9,486 bases of DNA, from assembly GCA_021841985.1 (NCBI GenBank), contig JAKCCP010000208.1:1-9486 (forward strand), read 5' to 3'. The position numbers and the translations under genes were made by a program. The stretch's first letter is position 1; each line of letters begins with the position of its first letter. The notes under the pieces are model-generated. The model saw only the letters and a program-made list of their open reading frames with translations, made no database searches and was not told where the DNA came from. The stretch comes from Pseudomonadota bacterium. GTDB taxonomy: Bacteria; Pseudomonadota; Alphaproteobacteria; Acetobacterales; Acetobacteraceae. This document shows positions 1-5,910 of this stretch, in pieces.

Positions 1-657
1 CGCAGCGCATGCCCCACCGGTCAGGGGATTGAAACTTCAACACCAGGATAATGAATGCCCCGCCAGACCAATCGGGCCGCAGCGCATGCCCCACCGGTCA
101 GGGGATTGAAACTATAGTCAGAATCAGGTCTTTCAAACCCATAGATATTTTTAGCCGCAGCGCATGCCCCACCGGTCAGGGGATTGAAACAAATAAAGCC
201 GCAAACGCATCGCCTCCGTGTCCTCGACCAGCCGCAGCGCATGCCCCACCGGTCAGGGGATTGAAACGAGGTATTTGCGGCTGTCGGGGCGGCCTCGGCA
301 GCGTTCGCCGCAGCGCATGCCCCACCGGTCAGGGGATTGAAACGATGGCAGCCTTGGCGTGCTTCTTGTCCGGGATGGGGAAGGCCGCAGCGCATGCCCC
401 ACCGGTCAGGGGATTGAAACTCAACCAGCGCTTTACGCATTAGGCCTGCCGCGCCGCGCCACTGCGGCCGCAGCGCATGCCCCACCGGTCAGGGGATTGA
501 AACTTAGCACCGAGCCCAGCGACAAGGCGCGCGTTCTGGATGCCGCAGCGCATGCCCCACCGGTCAGGGGATTGAAACCCATAACCACTTCTTTATCGTT
601 TTGTAGTTCTGGGGAAGCGGGCCGCAGCGCATGCCCCACCGGTCAGGGGATTGAAAC
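1..657 (+). CRISPR. CRISPR array, nine identical 37-bp repeats, eight spacers, open at left edge
   Basis: The repeat begins GCCGCAGCGC and ends GGGGATTGAAAC. Copies lie at 1-35 (missing its first two bases at the window edge), 76-112, 154-190, 231-267, 307-343, 384-420, 467-503, 542-578 and 621-657, and all are identical over the visible bases. Spacers are 40, 41, 40, 39, 40, 46, 38 and 42 nt. Each repeat holds a CCCC/GGGG stem around an 8-nt loop. The ATTGAAAC end matches the 8-nt 5' handle of crRNAs from many type I and type III systems, so I infer plus-strand transcription with the leader beyond the left edge. DNA right of the last repeat is GC-rich and does not look like a leader. No cas gene is visible, so the subtype cannot be assigned. 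Confidence 0.98.
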
Positions 658-722
658 CGCGCAAAAGGGCGCGCGCCGGGCGCGCCCAAGTTGGTGGGGA
701 TCGAGGCTACTCGCGGGGGGTG
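658..722. other. Array-flanking spacer DNA without a gene
   Basis: Apart from the hairpin at 667-687, I see no gene, promoter or partial repeat in this GC-rich stretch between the array and the small minus-strand ORF. There is no degenerate repeat copy, which is often present at the trailer end of an array. Confidence 0.5.
667..687. terminator. GC-rich hairpin just past the array; weak terminator-like, T-run on minus strand
   Basis: A perfect 8-bp stem, GGGCGCGC with GCGCGCCC, encloses a 5-nt loop 9 nt after the last CRISPR repeat. On the plus strand it is preceded by AAAA and followed by AAGTTGGT, so it lacks a U-tract in the array direction. On the minus strand it is followed by TTTTGCGC, a short T-run. 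It could stop transcription entering the array from the minus-strand small genes on the right, or simply mark the array end. Function is inferred. Confidence 0.35.
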
Positions 723-902
723 TCAGGCGTGAATAAAAGGTCCAGCAGCCGTGCGCGCGGCCACCACCCTGAACGTCGTCAATGCGGGCAACCGGCACCC
801 GCGTTGCCTGCTTGGGGGGTGCACATGATAAGCGACGTCGTGGGGGTTTTCCAGCCTGACGATGATGCGATTCTGAATTGTGCGGAACTTTGCGATTTTC
901 AT
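723..902 (-). CDS. Possible small ORF, 59 aa, unknown function
   Basis: An ATG at 902-900 opens a 59-codon frame ending in TGA at 725-723. The first roughly 22 residues (MKIAKFRTIQNR, then IIVRLENPHDV) read like real protein, while the second half is rich in Arg, Ala and Pro and may be non-coding or shifted. A GGAG lies directly against the ATG, too close to be a normal ribosome binding site. The frame is the same as that of the broken gene at 948-1262, with only that gene's stop between them and an open frame across the gap, so the two may be pieces of one decayed gene. I do not recognise a family. It could also be a chance ORF. Confidence 0.25.
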   Translation of the reverse strand: MKIAKFRTIQNRIIVRLENPHDVAYHVHPPSRQRGCRLPALTTFRVVAARTAAGPFIHA

Positions 903-947
903 CTCCAGTTTCTGTGACGGCTCAGCCGGCGTTATGCCGCCTCGTCC

Positions 948-1262
948 TCAGAGGCTGAAAATCAATCGAACTTGAACAAGAATGTCCTCTGAAAACATTG
1001 GTTTTTCCTGTCGATTCCCGAGCAAGAGGGCATTCTTTTTCAAACTCTCAGTGCACGCCGTTCCATCAGACAGCTCTGACCACGACAAGCATGCACCGCC
1101 CCGCTCTTCTACCAGCGCGATCAGCGCGGGCGTGGCGGCGGAGAGGAGGAATCCGTCATGTGTGGAATCAGACCCCATGGCGGCATCGAAGGCCGCCCAC
1201 GCGGCTTCGGGAGCCTCGCCCACGGCTCAAATCACACCCTCAGCCTCGATGATATGTCCCAT
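948..1262 (-). pseudogene. Small unknown gene interrupted by an in-frame TGA
   Basis: An ATG at 1262-1260, preceded by purine-rich AGAAGAGAGAA, starts MGHIIEAEGVI and then meets TGA at 1229-1227. The same frame continues without a break as AVGEAPEAAWAAFDAAMG and on to TGA at 950-948. The residues on both sides of the stop read as one protein of about 104 aa, with good codon use through roughly VEERGGACLSW and a poorer-looking tail. I infer a nonsense mutation. A shorter product could start at GTG 1223 or ATG 1178, but neither has a clear ribosome binding site. It lies 38 bp downstream of the lipoprotein gene on the same strand, so it is probably part of the same small operon. No family is recognised. 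Sequencing error and TGA recoding are unlikely but not excluded alternatives. Confidence 0.45.
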
Positions 1263-1300
1263 TTCTCTCTTCTGTTTTCGTGCCGGCCCAGCCGGCAGCC

Positions 1301-1507
1301 TCACTCGCCGTTGGCCTGCTCGCAGGCGCCGCGAAGGTCGCCTATCTGCGAGATGGCGTCGGGGTTGTTGACGTTCATGTCGGGCAGAACAGCCAGTTCC
1401 GCTTGATAGAGGCAGCGTTGCTGGATCGGGTCCACCGGCGCGCAGCCGGCGGATGGGAGGAGGAGGGGGAGGAGGAGGAGGAGGAGGAAGAGGAAGAGGA
1501 GTTTCAT
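1301..1507 (-). CDS. Small predicted lipoprotein, 68 aa
   Basis: The protein begins MKLLFLFLLLLLLPLLLP and then has SAGC, a clear lipobox, so signal peptidase II should cleave before Cys22 and leave a mature lipoprotein of about 47 residues. Two further cysteines, in RCLYQAELA and LRGACEQANGE, are about 26 residues apart and could form a disulfide. Its ATG overlaps the TGA of the upstream 88-codon frame (ATGA), which indicates translational coupling and supports this start. Small lipoproteins with this layout occur in prophages and plasmids, for example near lysis or entry-exclusion genes, but I see no spanin-like proline-rich region and do not assign that role. The leucine-rich signal peptide is encoded by an unbroken 47-nt pyrimidine tract (1501-1455). 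Confidence 0.7.
   Translation of the reverse strand: MKLLFLFLLLLLLPLLLPSAGCAPVDPIQQRCLYQAELAVLPDMNVNNPDAISQIGDLRGACEQANGE
1455..1501 (+). repeat. 47-nt homopurine GGA-type microsatellite
   Basis: The plus strand is purine-only for 47 nt, mostly GGA/GAG triplets. On the minus strand it reads as CTC and TTC codons of the lipoprotein signal peptide. Such tracts can slip during replication, and plus-strand G-runs could fold into a G-quadruplex or triplex. A change of whole triplets would only alter signal peptide length; other changes would switch the frame. Phase variation is inference. Confidence 0.75.
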
Positions 1508-1770
1508 TGTGCCTCGCACGACTCGAGCGCCTCGGACGCAAAAGAGGCATCCTCGGCGCGCTTTCCGACCACATTGTGGCCGTTCCACTCCGAACTGTGG
1601 CCGGCGCGGACGCGGTCAATGAGGGCGGAAATGTCTCCCCCCTCGCTCAGACGCTCCCGGAAGAGCGCGGCGTTCACTTTCGGCTTGAGAGCATGGATGA
1701 GGTCGAGATCGTGGTCGTGTCTTGGATGATGTGGAAATTGCTGTTGCGGCGTCTCCGGTTTGGGGGACAT
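1504..1770 (-). CDS. Unknown protein, 88 aa as read; probably a 5'-truncated gene fused to the IS end
   Basis: The frame runs from ATG 1770-1768 to TGA 1506-1504 and overlaps the lipoprotein start. Codon use in the second half (ALFRERLSEGGDISALIDRV and on to the end) is typical of real coding DNA in this genome. The start is poorly supported: it lies only 7 nt past the transposase stop and has no ribosome binding site. Residues around QFPHHP are encoded by 1711-1740, which I suspect is the terminal repeat of the IS. I therefore infer that the native 5' end was lost when the IS inserted and that the visible N-terminus (about residues 1-25) is IS-derived. The remaining part is hydrophilic, acidic at its C-terminus, with no membrane segment, and matches no family I recognise. 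Confidence 0.5.
   Translation of the reverse strand: MSPKPETPQQQFPHHPRHDHDLDLIHALKPKVNAALFRERLSEGGDISALIDRVRAGHSSEWNGHNVVGKRAEDASFASEALESCEAQ
1711..1740 (-). repeat. Suspected right terminal inverted repeat of the IS256-type element
   Basis: About 40-70 bp beyond the transposase stop lies GTGGTCGTGTCTTGG followed by ATGATGTGGAAATTG (plus strand). From memory, ends containing GTGGAAATTG occur in IS256-family elements of alphaproteobacteria. No matching inverted copy is visible beside the transposase start near 2935, so the call rests on recall and position rather than on a seen pair. Confidence 0.3.
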
Positions 1771-1777
1771 GACGAGG

Positions 1778-2935
1778 TCAGGCGACGAGATCAAGAGGCA
1801 ATGAGGCGGGTGGCTCTGCGAGGCTCTGCCAGCCGTCGACTTTCCGCATGGTGATCTGGCCGCAAGCGAGCAACGCCCAGAACAGCATGGCGGCGGTTTC
1901 GGCTGAAGGCAGCACGGTCTGGGTTTTGATCCGGCGTTTGAACTCCTCATGCAGGCGTTCAATGGAATTTGTGGTTCTCGCTGATTTCCACTGGCTAGTC
2001 GGCAATCGGGTGAAGGTGAACAGGCGATCGCCGGCTTCTTCCAGGCTGTCTGCCACGGCACGGCACTTCAGCCGCCATTTGGCGAGGAACAGCTTGCGCC
2101 GGCGCATCACCTCGGCGGCGTTCTCGGCGTAGATCATGTCGTTATAGTCGGCGGTGATTTCCTCATGCAGGGCGTCCGGCGCATGGGCCAGCAGGTTGCG
2201 ATGCTTATGGACGGTGCAACGCTGGGTCGGGATGTCCGGCCAGAGGCTGGCCAGCGCGCGTTCGAGGCCCGCGCCGCCGTCGATCAGCAGGAATTCCGGG
2301 GTTCGCAGGCCGCGCGCGATCAGATCGTCGAGCACGGCGCGCCAGGCGGCTTCACTCTCGCCGCCCATGGCCTTGACCGCCAGCAAAACCTTCTGCCCGT
2401 CGCGGCGAACCCCGAGCACGACCAGCAGCGAGATGTTGGTCGCGCGCCGGTCGAGCCGGACCTTCACCACGGTGCCGTCGAGGATCAGCCGGACGATATC
2501 CTCATCGGCCAGGCTGCGGCGGTTCCAGCCTTCCCAGTCCGCCTTCACCTTCCGCCAGGTGCGACTGACCACGTCCTTGCCCACAGCGCCCCTGAACAAC
2601 GCCGCCAAGGCCCGTTTGACCCGCCGCGTATTGGTGCCGGCGAGGTAGGTCGCGGCAATCAGCGCCTCCGCTTGCCGGGTCATCCGGGCATAGCGGGGCA
2701 GTGCGGCGCTGCGCCATTCCGCCGTGCCGCCCTCGGGTCTCGGTATCCGGCCTCGCGGCACGGTGATCTCGAGCGGCCCGAACGAGCCAAGAATTTGGCG
2801 ATGGCGGACACCGTGGCGATATCCACCCGTCGCCTCGCTATCGCGGCGGTATCGCCCCCGCCCAAGCGCCGCCGTCAGCTCCTCCTCGAGCATAGTTTCA
2901 ATGAACCCGCGGCTCCTCAGCCGACGACGCGCCAC
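1778..2935 (-). CDS. IS256-family (mutator-type) transposase, probably 5'-truncated
   Basis: A DDE transposase that would move the element by cut-and-paste or copy-out. Read from the GTG at 2935 it has 385 residues. The likely catalytic triad is D153 (LILDGTVVKVRL), D219 (FLLIDGGAGL) and E326 (TNSIERLHEEFKRR), with the family's C-x2-H signature at QRCTVHKHRNLL (240-243). The C-terminus, ending PLDLVA, looks complete. Recognisable family sequence starts at about residue 6 (LRSRGFIETMLEEEL), and the first six codons overlap the end of the DUF35 gene, so the true N-terminus is probably missing and the frame now starts at a fortuitous GTG or at ATG codon 15. There is no Shine-Dalgarno sequence of note. 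Full-length relatives are about 400 aa. The catalytic core is unbroken, so activity in trans cannot be excluded. Confidence 0.9.
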   Translation of the reverse strand: MARRRLRSRGFIETMLEEELTAALGRGRYRRDSEATGGYRHGVRHRQILGSFGPLEITVPRGRIPRPEGGTAEWRSAALPRYARMTRQAEALIAATYLAGTNTRRVKRALAALFRGAVGKDVVSRTWRKVKADWEGWNRRSLADEDIVRLILDGTVVKVRLDRRATNISLLVVLGVRRDGQKVLLAVKAMGGESEAAWRAVLDDLIARGLRTPEFLLIDGGAGLERALASLWPDIPTQRCTVHKHRNLLAHAPDALHEEITADYNDMIYAENAAEVMRRRKLFLAKWRLKCRAVADSLEEAGDRLFTFTRLPTSQWKSARTTNSIERLHEEFKRRIKTQTVLPSAETAAMLFWALLACGQITMRKVDGWQSLAEPPASLPLDLVA

Positions 2936-3363
2936 TGCACCAGCGTGTAGGGCGGGTCGGCCTCGTCGTGCGGCTCGAACACAGCCTCCACCTCGGCGGC
3001 GATCCCAATCTCCTGGCGCGGGTCGCCGAGTAGGTTGCCGACCATTCGCACATTCCCCGCTTGCGGCAGCTCGACCAACACGATGATATAGGGCGTGTGG
3101 CCGTTGAGCGCCGGATGCACCGGGTGGTGCGGCCGCTCCCAGCTGTAGATGCGCCCGCGTGGGGGGACTTCTTCCCAGGCGAGGTCAAAGGAGTGGCAGC
3201 GATGGCAGACCCATTCCGGCCCCCATTGCCAGCCGCCGCAACCGCGGCAGCGCTGGATGACGAGGCGCCCGGCGCGCGTCCCCACCCAGTAGGGCGCGGT
3301 CAGGGGTTCGGACGCCGGCGCCGGAAGGCCGCCGGGCAGCGCGCGGGAAGGGGTCGTGCTCAT
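2917..3363 (-). CDS. Zn-ribbon/OB-fold (DUF35) protein, partner of the thiolase-fold enzyme
   Basis: This 148-aa protein has a rubredoxin-like zinc ribbon, with C39 and C42 in CRGCGGWQWGP and C53 and C56 in VCHRC, followed by an OB-fold of about residues 65-145 that contains GRIYSWERPHHP and ends LVQWRVVG. DUF35 proteins pair with thiolase-fold enzymes; in some pairs (Ltp2-ChsH2) the DUF35 subunit is needed for CoA-ester binding and aldolase activity, and in archaea they support HMG-CoA synthase with acetoacetyl-CoA thiolase. The start at 3363 overlaps the stop of the thiolase-fold gene (ATGA), indicating translational coupling and probably a 1:1 complex. The C-terminus is of normal length for the family, so the IS junction just beyond it spared the gene. 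It is the last gene of a three-gene minus-strand operon. Confidence 0.9.
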   Translation of the reverse strand: MSTTPSRALPGGLPAPASEPLTAPYWVGTRAGRLVIQRCRGCGGWQWGPEWVCHRCHSFDLAWEEVPPRGRIYSWERPHHPVHPALNGHTPYIIVLVELPQAGNVRMVGNLLGDPRQEIGIAAEVEAVFEPHDEADPPYTLVQWRVVG

Positions 3364-4544
3364 AGGGCGGCCTCCGTACCAAGGATCAGACTGCTTACCG
3401 GTGTCACCATCGGCCCGCCAATGACGAGGACGGTGCTGGCGCCGGGCACTTGGTTGCAGGCGGTGCCACGCAACTGGCGCACCCCCTCGATGACCATTTC
3501 GAGACCGTGCATGTAGCACTCCGCCAAATTGCCGCCGCTGGTATTGAGCGGCATGCGGCCAGTGGGCGCCAACAGATTTTCCGGCACCAAAAAATCATTC
3601 GCTTCCTCGGGCCGCACCAAGCCGTGCTCGACGAGCGACATCAGCACCCCACCGGTAAAATTCTCATAAGCCTGCACGACGTCGAGATCAGCCGGACCGA
3701 GCTTCGCCATGGCGTAGAGGTTATGCGCGACGGTGGTGAAATGAGACGAGGCGTAGAGCGGCGCGTTATGCACCGGTGCCGCGCTGCGGTAATGCCCACC
3801 TTGCGCCGCGCCGAGCAGATAGGCGGGCTTTTGTGCGAGATCGTGGGCGCGTTCGGCGGGCACCACCAGCACCGCGGCAGCGCCGTCGTTTTCCATGCAG
3901 CAATCATAGAGACGATGAAACGGCTCGACGATCCAGCGCGAGGCATCGTAAGTCGCCGCGTCGAGCGGCCGGCCACGCATCACCGCGCGGGGATTATTTT
4001 GCGCGTGATGATAGGAAGCCAAGGCGATGGCTCGCAGGGCCTCGTGGCGGATGCCATGCTCGGCCATGAAGCGGGTGATTTTCATGGCAAACCGTTGCGC
4101 CGGCGACATCAGCCCATAGGGTGCAAGAAAGGCGTCTTCCCCGGAGACGGTCTCCGCCGCTGCACCCCGGCCGTAGCGACGAAACTGGCCTTGCGCCAGG
4201 GAGCGGAAGGCGATCACGCAATCCGCCATGCCGGAATGAACCGCCGCCGCGGCATTGCCGACCGCCGCGCAGACGCCGCCACCGCCACCGCCCCAGTGCA
4301 TGTTGGAAAATCGTAACTCCCTGATGCCGAGGGCTGCTGCCAGACGCGTCGCCTCCGAGCGGTCCCCGCCGTAGGACGCGAAGCCATCTACCTCGCGCGG
4401 ATCGATGCCGGCGTCGCGGCAGGCTTCGAGCACGGCAATCAGCGCCAGCTTGAACTCGTCGTCGGGCGCTTTCCCGTGTTTGTAATAAGGGGTTTCGCCG
4501 ACGCCGGCGATCACTGCGCGGCCGCGCAAGGTGCGCTCGCTCAT
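3360..4544 (-). CDS. Thiolase-fold protein, likely aldolase (Ltp2-like) rather than thiolase
   Basis: This 394-aa protein has the SCP2/lipid-transfer type thiolase fold: RAVIAGVGETPY at the N-terminus, ENDGAAAVLVVPAE near 218-231, YENFTGG near 293-299 and NTSGGNLAECYMHG at 334-347. The position of the thiolase nucleophilic cysteine is replaced by the glycine-rich stretch HWGGGGGG (83-90), and the usual GHP histidine motif reads CYM, placing Tyr344 there; Tyr293 takes the place of the other active-site histidine. Tyrosines at such places are, as I recall, catalytic in the Ltp2 retro-aldolases of steroid side-chain breakdown. I therefore infer C-C cleavage or formation by an aldol mechanism on a CoA ester, with the DUF35 protein as partner. 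The ATG at 4544 has AGGGGGAAG upstream, 13 nt after the sgaA stop. A true acetyl-CoA acetyltransferase is unlikely. The substrate is unknown. Confidence 0.85.
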   Translation of the reverse strand: MSERTLRGRAVIAGVGETPYYKHGKAPDDEFKLALIAVLEACRDAGIDPREVDGFASYGGDRSEATRLAAALGIRELRFSNMHWGGGGGGVCAAVGNAAAAVHSGMADCVIAFRSLAQGQFRRYGRGAAAETVSGEDAFLAPYGLMSPAQRFAMKITRFMAEHGIRHEALRAIALASYHHAQNNPRAVMRGRPLDAATYDASRWIVEPFHRLYDCCMENDGAAAVLVVPAERAHDLAQKPAYLLGAAQGGHYRSAAPVHNAPLYASSHFTTVAHNLYAMAKLGPADLDVVQAYENFTGGVLMSLVEHGLVRPEEANDFLVPENLLAPTGRMPLNTSGGNLAECYMHGLEMVIEGVRQLRGTACNQVPGASTVLVIGGPMVTPVSSLILGTEAAL

Positions 4545-4557
4545 GTCTGCTTCCCCC

Positions 4558-5754
4558 TCATGCCGGCAATGCCAGGAAATCGAGTGCCGCTTGCACGCCA
4601 CCGGTGCGGAAGGGAATACCGCTGGCGGCCAACCCCATCTCGATGCCGCCCAACGTGCCAACGAGTTGCAGATCATTGAAATCGCCGAGGTGACCAATGC
4701 GAAAGACGCGATCGGCGAGCCGGCCAAGGCCGTTGCCGAGGCTCATGTTGAAGCGCGCGAGAATGAGGGCGCGCAAGGCATCGGCGCTATGGCCGTCGGG
4801 CAGACGCACGGCGGTGAGGCTCGCGGAATAGTGCCGCGGCTCGGCGCACTGGATTTCCAGCCCCCAGGCGCGCACGGCATGCCGCGTGGCTTCGGCGTGA
4901 CGGGAATGACGCGCGAATATGGTTTCCAGCCCGGCCTCATGCAGCATGGCGAGCGCCGCATCGAGGCCATAGAGCAGGTTGGTCGCCGGCGTATAGGGGA
5001 AAAACCCCGCCTCGTTTGCCTTGAGCATCGGCCGCCAGTCCCAATAGCTGCGCGGCAGGCGCGCACGCTCGGCGGCTGCCAGCGCCTTGGCGCTGATGGC
5101 GTTAAACGAGAGCCCCGGCGGCAGCATCAACCCCTTCTGCGAGCCCGCGACGGTGACATCGACCCCCCATTCGTCATGGCGATAGTCCATCGAACCGAGG
5201 GAAGAAATGGTATCGACGAGGAGAAGCGCGGGATGGTTCGCCTCATCGATGGCCGCGCGCACCGTCTCAATATCGCTCCGGCAGCCGGTCGAGGTTTCGT
5301 TATGCACGAGGCAGACGGCCTTGATCCCGTGTGCGTGATCGGCGCGCAGCACCGCCCCGACCTCTGCGGCATCGGCGCCATGGCGCCAATCGGTCTCGAG
5401 CAGGATCGGCGCGAGGCCGAGCCACTCGGCCATCTCTTTCCATAGATTAGCGAACCAGCCGGTTTGCACCATCAGCACCGTATCGCCCGGCGAAAGGATG
5501 TTGACGAGCGCCGCCTCCCACGCCCCGGTGCCAGAGGCGGGATAGATCACGACCGGTCCCGCAGTGCCGAATACCGGGCGCAATTGCCCGAGAATGCGCT
5601 GCGCGAGGCGGGAAAATTCCGGGCCGCGATGGTCGATTGTCGGCCGGTTAATGGCCCGGAGCACCCGATCAGGGACGTTGGTCGGCCCCGGAATCTGCAG
5701 GAAGTGCCGTCCCGATGGCAACGGCTCTGGCGGGTGGTTGGCAATCTCGTTCAT
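4558..5754 (-). CDS. sgaA: Serine-glyoxylate aminotransferase (class V, PLP-dependent)
   Basis: This 398-aa cytosolic enzyme transfers the amino group of serine to glyoxylate, giving hydroxypyruvate and glycine, a step of the serine cycle and of glyoxylate handling. Visible marks are FLQIPGPTNVPDRVL and TIDHRGPEF near the N-terminus, YPASGTGAWEAAL (71-83), HNETSTG (151-157), Asp181 in VDTISSLGS for the pyridine nitrogen, the PLP lysine Lys207 in AGSQKGLMLPPG, YFPYTPATNL-like FFPYTPATNL (251-260) and Arg352 in FRIGHLGD for the substrate carboxylate. The length is normal. The ATG at 5754 has CGGAGGAACATC before it, a good ribosome binding site; the frame is open further upstream but without family sequence. 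It is the first gene of the operon with the thiolase-fold and DUF35 genes. Other 2-oxoacid acceptors or alanine as donor are possible in this family. Confidence 0.93.
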   Translation of the reverse strand: MNEIANHPPEPLPSGRHFLQIPGPTNVPDRVLRAINRPTIDHRGPEFSRLAQRILGQLRPVFGTAGPVVIYPASGTGAWEAALVNILSPGDTVLMVQTGWFANLWKEMAEWLGLAPILLETDWRHGADAAEVGAVLRADHAHGIKAVCLVHNETSTGCRSDIETVRAAIDEANHPALLLVDTISSLGSMDYRHDEWGVDVTVAGSQKGLMLPPGLSFNAISAKALAAAERARLPRSYWDWRPMLKANEAGFFPYTPATNLLYGLDAALAMLHEAGLETIFARHSRHAEATRHAVRAWGLEIQCAEPRHYSASLTAVRLPDGHSADALRALILARFNMSLGNGLGRLADRVFRIGHLGDFNDLQLVGTLGGIEMGLAASGIPFRTGGVQAALDFLALPA

Positions 5755-5910
5755 GATGTTCCTCCGCTTGGCTGCCCATTCTGCCCCTTGCGGCGCCAGA
5801 TCGCCAATGTGCCACCGCGAGACCAGGCACGCCTTGACGGCATCGCCGGCTTTGGCTCCGCTTGCGTCACCGCTATGCTGGCTGATCTCGCGGAGAAGAA
5901 GGACTTGCCG
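5755..5910. promoter_or_regulatory. Divergent promoter region between sgaA and the FAD/Fe-S dehydrogenase gene
   Basis: Two genes start divergently across 156 bp, so both promoters should lie here. For the plus strand, TTGGCT (5852-5857) and TATGCT (5874-5879) are 16 bp apart and would give a leader of roughly 25 nt before the AAGGA ribosome binding site. For the minus strand, TTGGCG (5807-5802) and CAGAAT (5783-5778) are 18 bp apart. Each hexamer matches the sigma-70 consensus at about 4 of 6 positions, so these are candidates only. I see no convincing palindromic operator. The arrangement suggests shared control of the two units. Confidence 0.3.

Noticed and set aside
21..736. Several open frames on both strands across the CRISPR array, encoding repeated peptides such as AAHAPPVRGLK.
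   Set aside because: They are artefacts of the stop-free repeat sequence; the repeat-spacer structure explains them.
2895..2902. GTTTCAAT, identical to the end of the CRISPR repeat, near the transposase start.
   Set aside because: Only 8 bp match and the surrounding bases do not resemble the repeat; taken as chance.
2165..2950. A 261-codon open frame antisense to the transposase.
   Set aside because: It is antisense to a clear IS256 transposase and has no recognisable domain; long antisense frames are common in high-GC genes.
3450..5445. Long plus-strand frames antisense to the thiolase-fold and aminotransferase genes.
   Set aside because: The minus-strand genes have clear family motifs, start sites and operon overlaps; the antisense frames are by-products of codon bias.
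5464..5910. A 149-codon upstream extension of the dehydrogenase frame.
   Set aside because: It is mostly antisense to sgaA, lacks family similarity, and a good ribosome binding site precedes ATG 5911.
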